Shown: positions 26,701 through 35,598, counted from the first letter of the stretch. The stretch: 64,000 nt of DNA from Klebsiella pneumoniae (GCA_945872365.1 CAMBZJ010000002.1:62001-126000), one strand, 5' to 3'. Numbers and translations: made by a program. Notes: generated by a model not told the origin, from the sequence alone.

Positions 26701-27059
26701 ACGCCGCGCAACGTGAACACGGCGTCGAGCGGCTGGAACCCGAGGTCCCGGACCTGGACTTCGGTCCCCAGCGCCCGCGACAGGCGCTGCGCGACGAACG
26801 GAGCGATCACCAGTGGGCGCACGAGTCGGAGTCCGGCCACGGCTGCCGCGAGAAGGGCCCACTTCACCCACCACAGCGACCGCCGCCTGGGCCCGCCGGA
26901 GGGTGGTTCGGGCGGAATCTCGTCGCGCAATTCAATCGGCTCGACGGAGGCCTCGTCCGGGTTCGAATCGGGCGGACGCGGCTCCTCCGCCTGTCCGGGA
27001 CGCGCCGCTGCCGGTCCGCCCTCGCGGGGCGGGTGCGGCCATGAAGGAGAACCGGTCAA
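23742..27059 (-). CDS. AsmA-like DUF748 envelope protein
   Basis: 1105 residues if started at TTG 27059; the start is uncertain because the first about 60 residues are a low-complexity cytoplasmic tail. One transmembrane helix (KWALLAAAVAGLRLV, about residues 66-85) is followed by AsmA-type beta-rich repeats, e.g. LSRALGTEVQVRDLGFQPLD. The C-terminal region LDVLFSPGRSDLNQAGVEQV resembles the OmpA-like end seen in DUF748 proteins. AsmA relatives are thought to span the periplasm and help move phospholipids to the outer membrane. This role is inferred from the family. It lies directly upstream of PBP1A. Confidence 0.8.
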   Translation of the reverse strand: MTGSPSWPHPPREGGPAAARPGQAEEPRPPDSNPDEASVEPIELRDEIPPEPPSGGPRRRSLWWVKWALLAAAVAGLRLVRPLVIAPFVAQRLSRALGTEVQVRDLGFQPLDAVFTLRGVRVMPAADAATDGAVTPVVAEIVRADVQWLPLFHQTLRLRELVLEGADVEMVRLADGGLGLAGVTEPDAARGLPAGWGFELDRVALRDSRVRLRDPAATGAKPFEMRVREGEISGLHRRATAFGRTANLRLDADVGSGRLASYGRYEVGDDGLSVDLRTRMKNVPVAEAFANLPDLGWGEISGLLSGLMRWQRDPDRRDKVSGRLILRRGEVRVPGFDAPAFLVRRATADVDAVDLVERHVGIGSLVLQGGSLAVRPDADDPIPLFGSRMAPPPPKPAHAHKHKPTAKEDDKAAPWVWIVKKFDTPNGRVRSVTPTGVVEAHARASGENLGPRAYWSPLKVRLWGGEGAAVFEGTARIGSEFAADGRITAGGVDVGQVSRAVGMHGAEWVRGGRLAADLSVQIDTGDREGQPIDASGPLLLTDLALVGPVPEDFSAGASEASMTVSGVSIRGRGAKPATVTALRCSDVRVQQPYLQLARGPDGWSIPIAAENLVAEAAAANATPTPVPAATPRPGRHRGAAREKSADDADHSGDVAAPSFAEMSPQLVLSGVRASGGRLYVVDRVPQPAVTWDVSRLDVSGRDVRVPSPAIDGLRLAGHDPRFGDVQLAIRRGERRSGWDFTAQGMLLAAATPYLQLAGLPFRFGGGSGAVDTRISVGEADWTADTEITLRDPHFVGAVSGLEDAIGRTIPRALSELRDLSGNVTVRLPLSSGDVARSGLLVQKVATGVREEIRRIALAPPRPPVTAAEADDDDVAPPPAPRPAPRATPGPARRRAEVARLDVLFSPGRSDLNQAGVEQVSSVAKTLLSRPELVVQLSTAIAAADRRWLAEEALAQDLSRPDALRGVLRAFGVGATRERIRAALAARAQGLPGLLAGEDEEELQQYLAERPPIGQAELQALREARISRAANRLSDYHGISRRRIVIDRVEPAGGQPIVRLTVIDEASRAATLAPASGAAGNAGAVAPAGIAPARPAASGGAPSGRD

Positions 27060-27209
27060 GTGACTTCACTGCCTCGCGGCCCGATGGGCCGACTAACGCG
27101 CCACACTATCACAACGCTCCGCCATCGGCTTCTCCCGGACCAGACCCCGACCGGCGGCGGCAGCGGGCGCACTCCTCCCGATCGACTCCCGCCGCCGACC
27201 GCCGGCGCC

Positions 27210-27246
27210 GGTCAGGGCGCTGCCCGTTCCGGCCGGCGCCCTGACC
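27210..27246 (-). terminator. hairpin between the ETF fusion gene and the DUF748 gene
   Basis: GGTCAGGGCGC pairs with GCGCCCTGACC (11 bp) around a 15-nt loop, in the 275-bp gap downstream of the ETF gene. No U tract follows, so the call is tentative. Confidence 0.35.
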
Positions 27247-27334
27247 GATCGGCTGACAGAAACACCATGAGCTTGCGAGGCGACGCGACTCCCGAACACA
27301 CGACCGGTGCGAGCGGATCCCGCCGGCCGGGAAC

Positions 27335-29314
27335 TCAGTGCGCTTCCAGCGCTGCGCGCAGGCTACGGGCGAAGTCGCGGGCATCGCCCACCACCCCGAG
27401 ATCGCAGCCCGCGAAGACCTCCGCCTCCGGATCGCGATTGACGGCGATGATCGCGCCGGCGCGTCCGACGCCCACCATGTGGTTGAAGGATCCGCGCACG
27501 CCGAGCGCCAGGTAGAGCGCGGGCGCGACGCTGCGCCCGGAGATTCCGATCTGCGCCTGGCGCGGCAGCCAGCCCAGGTCGCACACGCGACGCGTCGCGC
27601 CGGTCGCTCCGCCCATGCTTCGGGCGAGTGCGATGGCATCGGGTACGCCTTCGCGACCGAGTCCGAAGCCCGCGCAGACGACGCTCCGCGCGGCGTCCAG
27701 CGCCGCCGCCTCCGGGTCGACCTCGGACTCGAAGGAGATCCACCGCGGCGCCTTCCAGTCCAGGAAGGGCCCATCGAGCTTGAAGGGCCGCGCCGGCGGT
27801 CGCAATCCGTCGGGGCGCACCGGGTCGAGCATGCCAGGGCGGATCGTCGTCATCTCCGGGCGCGTCCGCGAGAGGATCGGCGCCACGACCTGGCCGCCGA
27901 AGGCCGGCTTGAGTTGCAGGAGTTCCCCGTCCGGCGACAACTCGACGCCGATCGCATCGCCAGTGAGTCCGAGCCGCATCTGCGCCGCGAGGCGCGGCAT
28001 GATGTCGCGTCCCAGCGAACTGGCCGGGGCCAGCACAATGCGCGGCCTCAAGGCGATCAAGGCCATCACGAGGAGCGGCGTGAACTCGTCTGGCGGGATC
28101 GCGAGCCGATCCGACGGGTGCAGCAGGACATCGGCCCCCAGGCACCCGAGATCGGCGGCGATCGAATCGACGGACGCCGAGTCGACCGCCGGGGCGCGCA
28201 GGGGACGCAGCAGGTCGTCCGGCAGCGATTCGACGACGAGGGCGGCGACGCCCGTTGCGAGTTGCCCCGCGAGTTCGTCGGCGGCGCCGAGGAGTTCGCT
28301 CGCCGAAGTCCGCAGCGCGCCCGACGGGGCGCGTTCCGCGACCACCCAGACGGCTCCGTAGGGATCGGCGATCCTGCGGTGGTCGGGCACGCGACCGCGG
28401 GTGGACTCCGCGTTTTCCGCAAGTATCTGCCGAACCAACTCGACTGCCGCCCGGACACCCTCGTCGGGATTCCCACGCGCATCGACGATGCGCCGGGTGC
28501 GCGAGACCTCGACCGGGCGCACCTCCGAAACCCAGGTGGGCGAGCCCGCCTGCCCGTACTCGGATGCGGCGCCACCCAGGCTCTCGACGGTCCACCGCTC
28601 GACAGGGGCGCTCGCCGCACGATCGGCGTCCGGCAGGACGAGGGGAACCCGGGTGCGCCAGCGATCCGTGCAACTGACCACGGCGGGCAACTCGGCTTCG
28701 AGGGCCACGCTCCCGTCGTCATTCTCGCATTCGACCCGCAGTTTCGGCGCCCCCGCAACCGGGGGGGCCGCGCTTTCGCCGAGCCTCGCCCCGACCGGGC
28801 CGGCTTCGGACGCGGCCCCGCCGCCCGGGAGGGATGCGGCTTCGAGCGGAGCGCCCGCCGCGTCGACGAGCGACATCCGCCGGACCCCGCCCAGAAAAGT
28901 CGCGTCGAGGAACTCGGCGAGCTGCGGCGCCACCTGCCCGGTCTCGGCATCGATGCTGTAGCGGCCCGCGAGGACGAGATCCGCACCGATCTCGGCGATC
29001 GCGCGCGCGAGCGTCCGCGCCGTGGCGAGCGTGTCGGACCCGGCGAAGCGGGCGTCGCAGAGGTGGATGGCGCGATCGACACCGAGGCCCAGGCACTCCC
29101 GAAGCGCTGCCTCCGCGGCGGGCGGGCCCATGGAGAGCGCGACGACGGTCGCACCGATCTCCGCCTTCAGGCGCAGCGCTTCGAGCAGCGCACGGCGGTC
29201 GAAGGGGTTGATCGCGAGCGGGACGCCGTCGCGGCGCAGCCTCCCGGTCGCCGGATCGAGCGCCAGTTCGGCGACCTCCGGCACCTGCTTCACGCAGACG
29301 AGTACCCTGATCAA
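27335..29314 (-). CDS. single-chain electron transfer flavoprotein (EtfB-EtfA fusion)
   Basis: 659 residues from TTG 29314, supported by GGGGTGG just upstream. The N-terminal half is EtfB: IRVLVCVKQVPEV, AINPFDRRALLEALRLK, GSDTLATARTLARAI, AETGQVAPQLAEFL. From about residue 325 it becomes EtfA: VWVVAERAPSGALRTSASEL, LAPASSLGRDIMPRLAAQM, then the FAD domain with CAGFGLGREG, QIGISGRSVAPALYLALGV and NRDPEAEVFAGCDLGVVGD. ETF normally is two proteins that pass electrons from acyl-CoA or other dehydrogenases to the quinone pool. The order is beta-alpha in one chain. No ETF-quinone oxidoreductase is nearby. Confidence 0.9.
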   Translation of the reverse strand: MIRVLVCVKQVPEVAELALDPATGRLRRDGVPLAINPFDRRALLEALRLKAEIGATVVALSMGPPAAEAALRECLGLGVDRAIHLCDARFAGSDTLATARTLARAIAEIGADLVLAGRYSIDAETGQVAPQLAEFLDATFLGGVRRMSLVDAAGAPLEAASLPGGGAASEAGPVGARLGESAAPPVAGAPKLRVECENDDGSVALEAELPAVVSCTDRWRTRVPLVLPDADRAASAPVERWTVESLGGAASEYGQAGSPTWVSEVRPVEVSRTRRIVDARGNPDEGVRAAVELVRQILAENAESTRGRVPDHRRIADPYGAVWVVAERAPSGALRTSASELLGAADELAGQLATGVAALVVESLPDDLLRPLRAPAVDSASVDSIAADLGCLGADVLLHPSDRLAIPPDEFTPLLVMALIALRPRIVLAPASSLGRDIMPRLAAQMRLGLTGDAIGVELSPDGELLQLKPAFGGQVVAPILSRTRPEMTTIRPGMLDPVRPDGLRPPARPFKLDGPFLDWKAPRWISFESEVDPEAAALDAARSVVCAGFGLGREGVPDAIALARSMGGATGATRRVCDLGWLPRQAQIGISGRSVAPALYLALGVRGSFNHMVGVGRAGAIIAVNRDPEAEVFAGCDLGVVGDARDFARSLRAALEAH

Positions 29315-29503
29315 GACACCACCCCCCGCCGCGCACCGGCCATCCGCTCGGCGCTGCCATCGCGCCGTCCACCCCTGTCAGAATCCCGACGCGCCATCCC
29401 GGCGCGAGTCGGGAAACCTGACGCCCGGGCCCGCTCGACTCCCGATTTCGCCAATGAATCCGTGGACTGCGCGCTGGCACGCAGACTGCACAACGCACCC
29501 GGC

Positions 29504-29683
29504 ATGATGAACTCGACGAACACGCAGCCCAAGGACCCCCGTCGCCTCCTCGCCTCCGGTTCCCGTATCCGCGGGGTCTGGCAGGTCCGGGTGCGGGGAA
29601 TGAAGGACCCCTTCTCCGCCGACGGCGACCGCCCCGGCTTCGGCCGCAAGAGCGACGAGACACGCCGCCCGACCGCGCGCTGA
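29504..29683 (+). CDS. possible small basic protein
   Basis: 59 residues, Arg-rich, with the segment RIRGVWQVRVRGMKDPF. It lies in the 409-bp gap between the ETF gene start and the hydrolase stop. The ribosome-binding site is poor and GC-rich sequence readily gives such ORFs. The rest of the gap shows nothing else. Low confidence. Confidence 0.25.
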   Translation: MMNSTNTQPKDPRRLLASGSRIRGVWQVRVRGMKDPFSADGDRPGFGRKSDETRRPTAR

Positions 29684-29723
29684 GCGATACCCCGCCTGGA
29701 CCCGCAAACATGCGGCGCAACCC

Positions 29724-30584
29724 TCACGCGACGGGCCCCGGTGCGAGAAACCCGCGCAGCAACTCGACCGTGCGTTCCGGCGCCTGCATCGGCACGAAGT
29801 GTCCGACGCCCGGCAGCATGACGAGTTGCGCGTCGCGCATCATGTCCCGCGCATGCAGAGCGAGAGTGGCGGGGAGTACGTCGCTCGCCTCCCCCGACAC
29901 GATCAGCGTCGGGATCTCGATCTCCGGCAGGAAGGCAAGGCTCGACGAACGCGCGGCCGCCTCGTAGACGCGCGCCTCGATCTCTCCCGGGCACTTGAGG
30001 CGCGCACGACCGTCGGTGCCGGCGGCGAGACCGTGTTCCGCATAGGCCGCAAGCACGTCTTCGCGCCAGTACGAGAACGGCGGGCGACTTCCGAGCGAAG
30101 CCAGGAACGCCTCGCGGCTCTCCCAGTCCTCGCGACGCCGGCGCGCACCCGCAACGAGTCGATTGCTCGAGCCGCGCTCGACGCCGAGCGACGCCGGCGG
30201 AATCAGGACGGGGTCGATCAGCGCGATACGCCCGAGTCGGCCCGGGAACCGAGCCGCCGCGCCGGCGACCGCGGCCCCGCCCATCGAGTGCCCGGCGGCG
30301 AAGGCCGTGGCGGAGCCGATCGCGTCGAGTACTCCGGCGAGATCGGCGGCGAAATCCGTCCAGGCGTAGGCCGTGTCGGGCTTGTCGCTGTCGCCGTGGC
30401 CGCGCTGGTCGAAGGTGATCACGCGGAAGCGATCGGCGAGCGCCGGCACGAGCGGCTCCCAAACGCCGCCGCAGAAGCCGGTCGCGTGCGCAAGCACGAG
30501 GGCGGGACGATCGCCCCGCCCGGGGGCGTGGTCGGTGACGGCGAGGCCTACACCGTTCATCTCGAGGCGGAACCTCCGTGGCAT
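29724..30584 (-). CDS. alpha/beta hydrolase
   Basis: 286 residues. The fold is clear: VLAHATGFCGGVW (oxyanion region HATG), TFDQRGHGDSDKP, and nucleophile S100 in GHSMGGAAV. The likely acid is the Asp in GEASDVLP, and the base is the His in PGVGHFVPMQAPE. A 40-residue lid lies between. No signal peptide, so cytoplasmic. The substrate is unknown; relatives include esterases, haloperoxidases and epoxide-hydrolase-like enzymes. It sits 25 bp after serS on the same strand. Confidence 0.9.
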   Translation of the reverse strand: MPRRFRLEMNGVGLAVTDHAPGRGDRPALVLAHATGFCGGVWEPLVPALADRFRVITFDQRGHGDSDKPDTAYAWTDFAADLAGVLDAIGSATAFAAGHSMGGAAVAGAAARFPGRLGRIALIDPVLIPPASLGVERGSSNRLVAGARRRREDWESREAFLASLGSRPPFSYWREDVLAAYAEHGLAAGTDGRARLKCPGEIEARVYEAAARSSSLAFLPEIEIPTLIVSGEASDVLPATLALHARDMMRDAQLVMLPGVGHFVPMQAPERTVELLRGFLAPGPVA

Positions 30585-30609
30585 CGCGACCGCCGGGATC
30601 GCCCGTGCC

Positions 30610-31884
30610 TCAGGGCGCGACCAGGCGGCCGTCGCCGCCGAAGAACGGCACCAGGGCGGGCGGCAACCGTACCGACCCGTCGGCCTGCTGCCAGGTTTCG
30701 AGGAGAGCGATCAACACCCGCGGCAGGGCAAGCCCCGAGCCGTTCAGTGTGTGCACCAGTTCGGGCTTAGCGCCGGGCGACGGCCGGTAGCGGATGTTCG
30801 CGCGGCGCGACTGGAAGTCGCGGAAGTTCGAGCAGGAACTCACCTCGAGCCACTCCTTGCAGCCCGGCGCCCAGACCTCGACGTCGTACTTGATCGCCGC
30901 GGTGAAACTCAGGTCGCCGGTGCACATCTGCACGACCCGCCAGGTGAGCCCGAGCCGTTCGCAGACCTTCTCGGCGTTGGCGAGCAGGGCCGCGAGTTCG
31001 GCGTCGGAGTTCGCGGGCTCGACGAACTTCACCAGTTCCACCTTGTCGAACTGGTGTCCGCGCTTGATGCCGCGCACGTCGCGCCCGGCCGACATCTTTT
31101 CGCGCCGAAAGCAGGGCGAGTAGGCTACGTGCCGGATCGGCAGGCGCGCGGCGTCGAGGATCTCGTCGCGATACATGTTCGTCACCGGCACCTCGGCGGT
31201 GGGCACGAACCAGAAATCCTCCTCGGCGTCGCGGTAGAGTGCGTCGCCGAACTTCGGCAGGTTGCCGGTGCCGACCAGGCACTCGCGCTTCACCATCGCC
31301 GGCGGATAGACCTCGACGTAGCCGTGCTCGCGGGTGTGGAGGTCGAGCATGAAGGCGATGACCGCGCGCTGCAGGCGGGCCCCCTGCCCGACGAGCAGGT
31401 AGAAGCGCGAGCCCGAGATCTTCACGCCGCGCTCGAAGTCGATCGCTCCGAGTGCCGGGCCGATCTCCCAGTGCGGCCTGGGCTCGAAGGGAAACCGCTT
31501 CGGCTCGCCCACCACGCGCAGGATCGTGTTCTCGGTGTCGTCGACGCCGACCGGGACCGACTCGTGCGGGAGGTTGGGGACGAGGAGCATCGCTTCCTCG
31601 AAGCGCCGCTCGGCGGCCGCGGCCGTAGCCTCACCCGCGTCGATCGCGTCGCCGAGCGACTTGAGCGACGCACCGGCGGACTTGCGCTCCCCGGGCGGCA
31701 GGGCTCCGATCTCCTTCGATCGGCGCGTGCGATCGGCGCGATTTTCCTCGAGCGAGCGCAGGGCCTCGCGACGCAGGCGATCGGCCTCGAGGACCTCGTC
31801 GACGAGCGACGGCGGGCTCTGCACCTTGGCGAGTTCGGCCTTGACGAAGTCCGGGCGCTCCCGGATCAGCTTGACGTCGAGCAT
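30610..31884 (-). CDS. serS: seryl-tRNA synthetase
   Basis: 424 residues from ATG 31884, which gives the standard start MLDVKLIRERPDFVKAELAK. The N-terminal tRNA-binding coiled-coil arm is present (residues 25-105). Class II motif 2 is CFRREKMSAGRDVRGIKRGH and motif 3 is LNGSGLALPRVLIALLE. VPTAEVPVTNMYRDEI and EVSSCSNFRDFQSRR match SerRS. It charges tRNA-Ser and the selenocysteine tRNA. Length is normal. The ribosome-binding site is weak. Confidence 0.97.
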   Translation of the reverse strand: MLDVKLIRERPDFVKAELAKVQSPPSLVDEVLEADRLRREALRSLEENRADRTRRSKEIGALPPGERKSAGASLKSLGDAIDAGEATAAAAERRFEEAMLLVPNLPHESVPVGVDDTENTILRVVGEPKRFPFEPRPHWEIGPALGAIDFERGVKISGSRFYLLVGQGARLQRAVIAFMLDLHTREHGYVEVYPPAMVKRECLVGTGNLPKFGDALYRDAEEDFWFVPTAEVPVTNMYRDEILDAARLPIRHVAYSPCFRREKMSAGRDVRGIKRGHQFDKVELVKFVEPANSDAELAALLANAEKVCERLGLTWRVVQMCTGDLSFTAAIKYDVEVWAPGCKEWLEVSSCSNFRDFQSRRANIRYRPSPGAKPELVHTLNGSGLALPRVLIALLETWQQADGSVRLPPALVPFFGGDGRLVAP

Positions 31885-32009
31885 GACGCGGCGTTCTACC
31901 AACCCCGGGATGCGACGCCAGCAAGGTCCCCCGGTCGCGTGCCGCGCCACCGGGCCCGGAAGCGTTCTCGCCCTTGGTCGCCACGACGTTCGCGGGCACG
32001 CGAGTGGGC

Positions 32010-32408
32010 CTAGAGAGGGCTTTCGAAGGCGTTGCGGACAAGCACCAGTCGAGGTTCGCCCGCGCACCAGTCCACGCCGATCACGTCGAAGCGGGCGGGT
32101 GCCTCGCCCCGCCCGGTGCGGGCGAGGTAGACCGCGGCCGCGCGCGCGATGCGCGCCTGCTTCACGGCACCCACCGTCTCGAGCGGGCCGCCGTGCCCGC
32201 GACCGGACCGGGAACGAACCTCCACGAAGACGATCGCATCGCCGTCACGGGCGATCACGTCGATCTCCGCGCCGCCGAGCCGGACGTTGCGGGCGAAGAT
32301 CTCGTAGCCGAGCCGTTCGAGGTGACGCACGGCTGCGTCCTCGGCCGCGCGCCCGAGTGCCGCGCGCGGGTCGGGGATGCGATCGGAAGCGGTCTTGCGT
32401 GACGGCAT
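32010..32408 (-). CDS. YraN family (UPF0102) putative endonuclease
   Basis: 132 residues from ATG 32408. The family core is GRAAEDAAVRHLERLGYEIF, then NVRLGGAEIDVIARDGDAIV with FVEVRSRS. These hold the E-D-ExK type nuclease residues. YraN proteins share the restriction-endonuclease-like fold with Holliday-junction resolvases. It lies upstream of serS on the same strand with a 125-bp gap. Confidence 0.92.
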   Translation of the reverse strand: MPSRKTASDRIPDPRAALGRAAEDAAVRHLERLGYEIFARNVRLGGAEIDVIARDGDAIVFVEVRSRSGRGHGGPLETVGAVKQARIARAAAVYLARTGRGEAPARFDVIGVDWCAGEPRLVLVRNAFESPL

Positions 32409-32503
32409 GCCGAGGACATCGCACCCCGGCCTCCGCTGCGAACCTGCGCGCGTAACGGCAGGGCCGGCCTTTCCCCGCCCGGATCGGGTAAGGACCGGGC
32501 TGC

Positions 32504-34696
32504 ATGCGCGACCGCGAACCGGTTGCGAAGTCCGCATGCCCTGCGAGAAGATCCGTCGTGGACCCCGGGGGCGGCAGCGCGGCGGGGTACCGCCCCGACG
32601 TGGACGGACTGCGCGCGGTCGCCGTGCTCGCGGTCATCCTTTTCCACCTCGATACGCGCCTCGTCCCCGGCGGGTTTGCCGGCGTGGACGTGTTCTTCGC
32701 GATCTCCGGCTTTCTCATCACCCGGAACATCCTTCTCGAGTCGGCGGCGGGCCGCTTCCGGCTCGGCGAGTTCTACGGTCGACGAGTGAAGCGGATCGCG
32801 CTTCCGATGCTCGCGGTCGTCGGTGCGACCGTCGCCGCCGCACAGGCGATGCTGCTGCCGGAGGACGCGCTGCGGGCGGCCTGGTCGGGACTCTGGGCCG
32901 TCGCCTCGCTCGCGAACGTCTACTTCTGGAGACATCTCGACGGCGGCTACTTCGCCGCGGACAGCCGTCAGGTCCCGCTGCTCCACCTCTGGTCGCTCGG
33001 CGTCGAGGAGCAGTTCTACCTGCTGTGGCCGGCCCTGCTGACACTCGCGCTGCGCCTCGGGGGGTGTGGCACGGTCGCGCGCGACGCGGCGGGGCCGGGT
33101 TGCGGCGAGTCCCAACCCGCACCGATGCGGCCCTGGCTCGTCGCCACCATCGCCGCGGCGACACTCGGGTCGTTCGTGCTCGGCGAGTTCCTCATGCGGC
33201 GCGATACCGCATTCGCGTTCTACATGCTCCCGACCCGCGCCGGAGAACTCCTGGTCGGCGGGCTCGCCGCGATCGCGGTCGCGCACGACAACCTCCGGCG
33301 CGTCGGCCCAATCGCGGCAAGGGTGGCCGGCTGGTGCGGTGCGGCCATGGTCGTCGCTTCGCTCGCGCTGTTCTCCGACGAGTCGCCCTTCCCGGGGCTT
33401 AGGGCGATGGCACCGACGCTCGGGGCAGCACTCCTGCTGCTCGCCGGAGAGCGGCCGGTATCCGTCCCGTCTCGCCTGCTGTCGTCGCGGCCACTCGTCG
33501 CGATCGGGCTCGTCTCGTACTCGGCCTACCTCTGGCACTGGCCGCTCCTCGCGTTTTACCGGTACGGTCCGGGCGAGATCGGGTGGGCCTCGGGCGCGGC
33601 GATCCTCGGCCTCACCTTCGTGCTCGCTCGGGCGAGTTGGCGCTGGATCGAGCAGCCGGCGCGACGGTCGACCGCCCCTCCCGTGCGCGTGCTGCTGGTC
33701 CAGTACGCGCTGCCGGCAGCGATTGTGGGCGCGATTGCGCTCACGGCGATCATGACCGGGGGCTTCGGCCCACGCGCGCTGTCGAAGACCTACCGGGCGG
33801 ATCTCAAGCGCCTGCGCGACCGATCCCTGCTCTCGGGACACGTGGGCCTCGCCTGCGACCGCAAGATGCTCACCGCAAAGGACACGACCGACCCGAAATG
33901 CCTCGTCGGCCCGCCGGGTGCTCCCGAAGGAATGCTGCTCTGGGGCGATTCCAACGCGGCGCACTACGTCGGGCTCCTCGAGAGTTTCGCGTGCGCGGGC
34001 GGCTTCCGCTTCCGCAACCTAGACACCTACGGCTGTGCGCCGATGGCGGGCGATCCTTCGCCGTTCATCCCGGCCGACCGCGTCGAGGACTGCATCGCCT
34101 CGCAGTCGATCGTCCTCCCCTCGCTCCCGACGTTCCCGGTCATCGCCCTCGCCGCGGTGTGGCAGGGTTATGGCGACCGGCCGCCCTTCCTCGAAGAGAC
34201 GCTCCGGCTCGCAGGCAGGCTGGCCGGGGATGGCCACCTCGTGATCCTGCTCGGGAAGGTTCCCACCCAGCCCGGCTGGGACCGACGCTGCGTGGAGAAG
34301 GCTCTCTCCTTCCCCTTCCTCGGCTGCCCGACGTCGCTCGAACAGTCCCTCGACCCGTCCATCGCGCAGGCGAACGCCCGACTGCGCGAGTTCGCCGGGA
34401 CGATGCCGGGGGTCGAGTACTTCGACCCGAACGACCTGCCGTGCGACGCACACGGTCACTGCTCCGCTTTCGACACCGACGGCCAGCCACTCTACTTCGA
34501 CGCTTCGCACCTGACGCTTGCGGGTTCGCGGGCCCTCGGCGATCGCTACCTGCGCGAGAAGGGACTGCCGCCCCCGTTCGACACGATCGCGGCGAGGCTG
34601 CGCGAGCGAACCGGTCAGGCGCCCGCGGCGTGGAGTGCGTCGCTCGCAGCGATCGGATCACCGGTGCGATCGAAGACCGAGCGCCACGAGCCATAG
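32504..34696 (+). CDS. OafA/YrhL-type acyltransferase with C-terminal SGNH domain
   Basis: 730 residues from ATG 32504, with AAGGA 10 nt upstream. The N-terminal acyltransferase-3 domain starts YRPDVDGLRAVAVLAVILFH and has FAGVDVFFAISGFLIT and LWSLGVEEQFYLLWPALL, with about ten transmembrane segments. The C-terminal SGNH hydrolase-like domain has S483 in LLWGDSNAAHY and the D666-x-x-H669 pair in FDASHLTLAG. Such two-domain enzymes O-acetylate lipopolysaccharide, capsule or peptidoglycan in the periplasm. Target unknown. The last 82 bases overlap the convergent metal-hydrolase gene. Confidence 0.92.
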   Translation: MRDREPVAKSACPARRSVVDPGGGSAAGYRPDVDGLRAVAVLAVILFHLDTRLVPGGFAGVDVFFAISGFLITRNILLESAAGRFRLGEFYGRRVKRIALPMLAVVGATVAAAQAMLLPEDALRAAWSGLWAVASLANVYFWRHLDGGYFAADSRQVPLLHLWSLGVEEQFYLLWPALLTLALRLGGCGTVARDAAGPGCGESQPAPMRPWLVATIAAATLGSFVLGEFLMRRDTAFAFYMLPTRAGELLVGGLAAIAVAHDNLRRVGPIAARVAGWCGAAMVVASLALFSDESPFPGLRAMAPTLGAALLLLAGERPVSVPSRLLSSRPLVAIGLVSYSAYLWHWPLLAFYRYGPGEIGWASGAAILGLTFVLARASWRWIEQPARRSTAPPVRVLLVQYALPAAIVGAIALTAIMTGGFGPRALSKTYRADLKRLRDRSLLSGHVGLACDRKMLTAKDTTDPKCLVGPPGAPEGMLLWGDSNAAHYVGLLESFACAGGFRFRNLDTYGCAPMAGDPSPFIPADRVEDCIASQSIVLPSLPTFPVIALAAVWQGYGDRPPFLEETLRLAGRLAGDGHLVILLGKVPTQPGWDRRCVEKALSFPFLGCPTSLEQSLDPSIAQANARLREFAGTMPGVEYFDPNDLPCDAHGHCSAFDTDGQPLYFDASHLTLAGSRALGDRYLREKGLPPPFDTIAARLRERTGQAPAAWSASLAAIGSPVRSKTERHEP

Positions 34697-35538
34697 CTCG
34701 ACATCTCCTCGATCATCCAGGGGTGGAAGCCCGGCCGGTAGTACCGGAGGTAGAAACCGAGCGTCGGGGGAAACAGGCCGCCCGGGCCCCAAAGCCACCC
34801 AAGCCCCTTCGCCCACAGCCGCAGGCGAGCGCGCGCGTCGAAGCCGTCCACCCGCAGCATGTGGTCGATGATCCGGCAGACGTCGAAGGAGAATCCGAGG
34901 GTGAGCAGCAGCATCGTGCTCGCGCGCAGCAACCAGCGCGCACCGGCGACCTTGGTCAGCACGTCGTAGGCGACCGACTTGTGCTCGATCTCCTCGATCG
35001 CGTGCCACGCATAGACCGCGCGGATGCGCGGGTCGCAGTCGGCGAGAACGTCGCGCCGCTCGAAGAAGCAGGTGCCCATCATCGCCGTCAGGTGCTCCAG
35101 CGCGGCCGTGACCGAGAGACGCCAGATCGCGGGCAGCCGCTTCTGCCGCTCCCCGAAGAGGTCTTCCTCCAGGCGTCGATGAATCCCGGCGACGTCGATG
35201 CCCTGCGCGGCGAGACGCGCATTGTAGCGCCGGTGCACCTTGCTGTGCTGCCCCTCCTGGCGCGTGAAGTCGTCGACCGCGGCCCGCAGGTCCGGATCCT
35301 CGATCCGGTCGGCATAGGCGCGCACGCTCTCGATGAAGAAGCGCTCGCCCTGCGGGAAGAGCGTGGACATCGCGTCGAAGAAGCGGGTCTTGAAAGGATC
35401 GCCCGCCATCCACCAGCGCGGGATTTCGCCATCGAGGCCGAAATCGAGTCCCTCGCGGGGCACGATCCCGAGGGGGGCGGTCGGCTGGGAGGCCACGCTT
35501 GGCCGGGCGCCTCCGCGCGAGTTGCCGTGTTCTCTCAT
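34615..35538 (-). CDS. predicted metal-dependent hydrolase (PF10118 family)
   Basis: 307 residues from ATG 35538. The family has a ferritin-like helical pattern with Glu/His metal ligands: FIESVRAYADRI, RQEGQHSKVHRRYN, AALEHLTAMMGTCFF, and WHAIEEIEHKSVAYDVL. The motif E-x2-H followed by EEIEHK suggests a di-metal site. Substrate unknown. These genes are frequently under TetR-type control, and a 19-bp palindrome lies about 60 bp upstream. The 3' end overlaps the acyltransferase on the other strand. Confidence 0.85.
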   Translation of the reverse strand: MREHGNSRGGARPSVASQPTAPLGIVPREGLDFGLDGEIPRWWMAGDPFKTRFFDAMSTLFPQGERFFIESVRAYADRIEDPDLRAAVDDFTRQEGQHSKVHRRYNARLAAQGIDVAGIHRRLEEDLFGERQKRLPAIWRLSVTAALEHLTAMMGTCFFERRDVLADCDPRIRAVYAWHAIEEIEHKSVAYDVLTKVAGARWLLRASTMLLLTLGFSFDVCRIIDHMLRVDGFDARARLRLWAKGLGWLWGPGGLFPPTLGFYLRYYRPGFHPWMIEEMSSYGSWRSVFDRTGDPIAASDALHAAGA

Positions 35539-35598
35539 GGGACTCACCCGACCCCGATTCCGGGGGCCATCAACGGGGCGGCTGGACCGCCCCGATCT

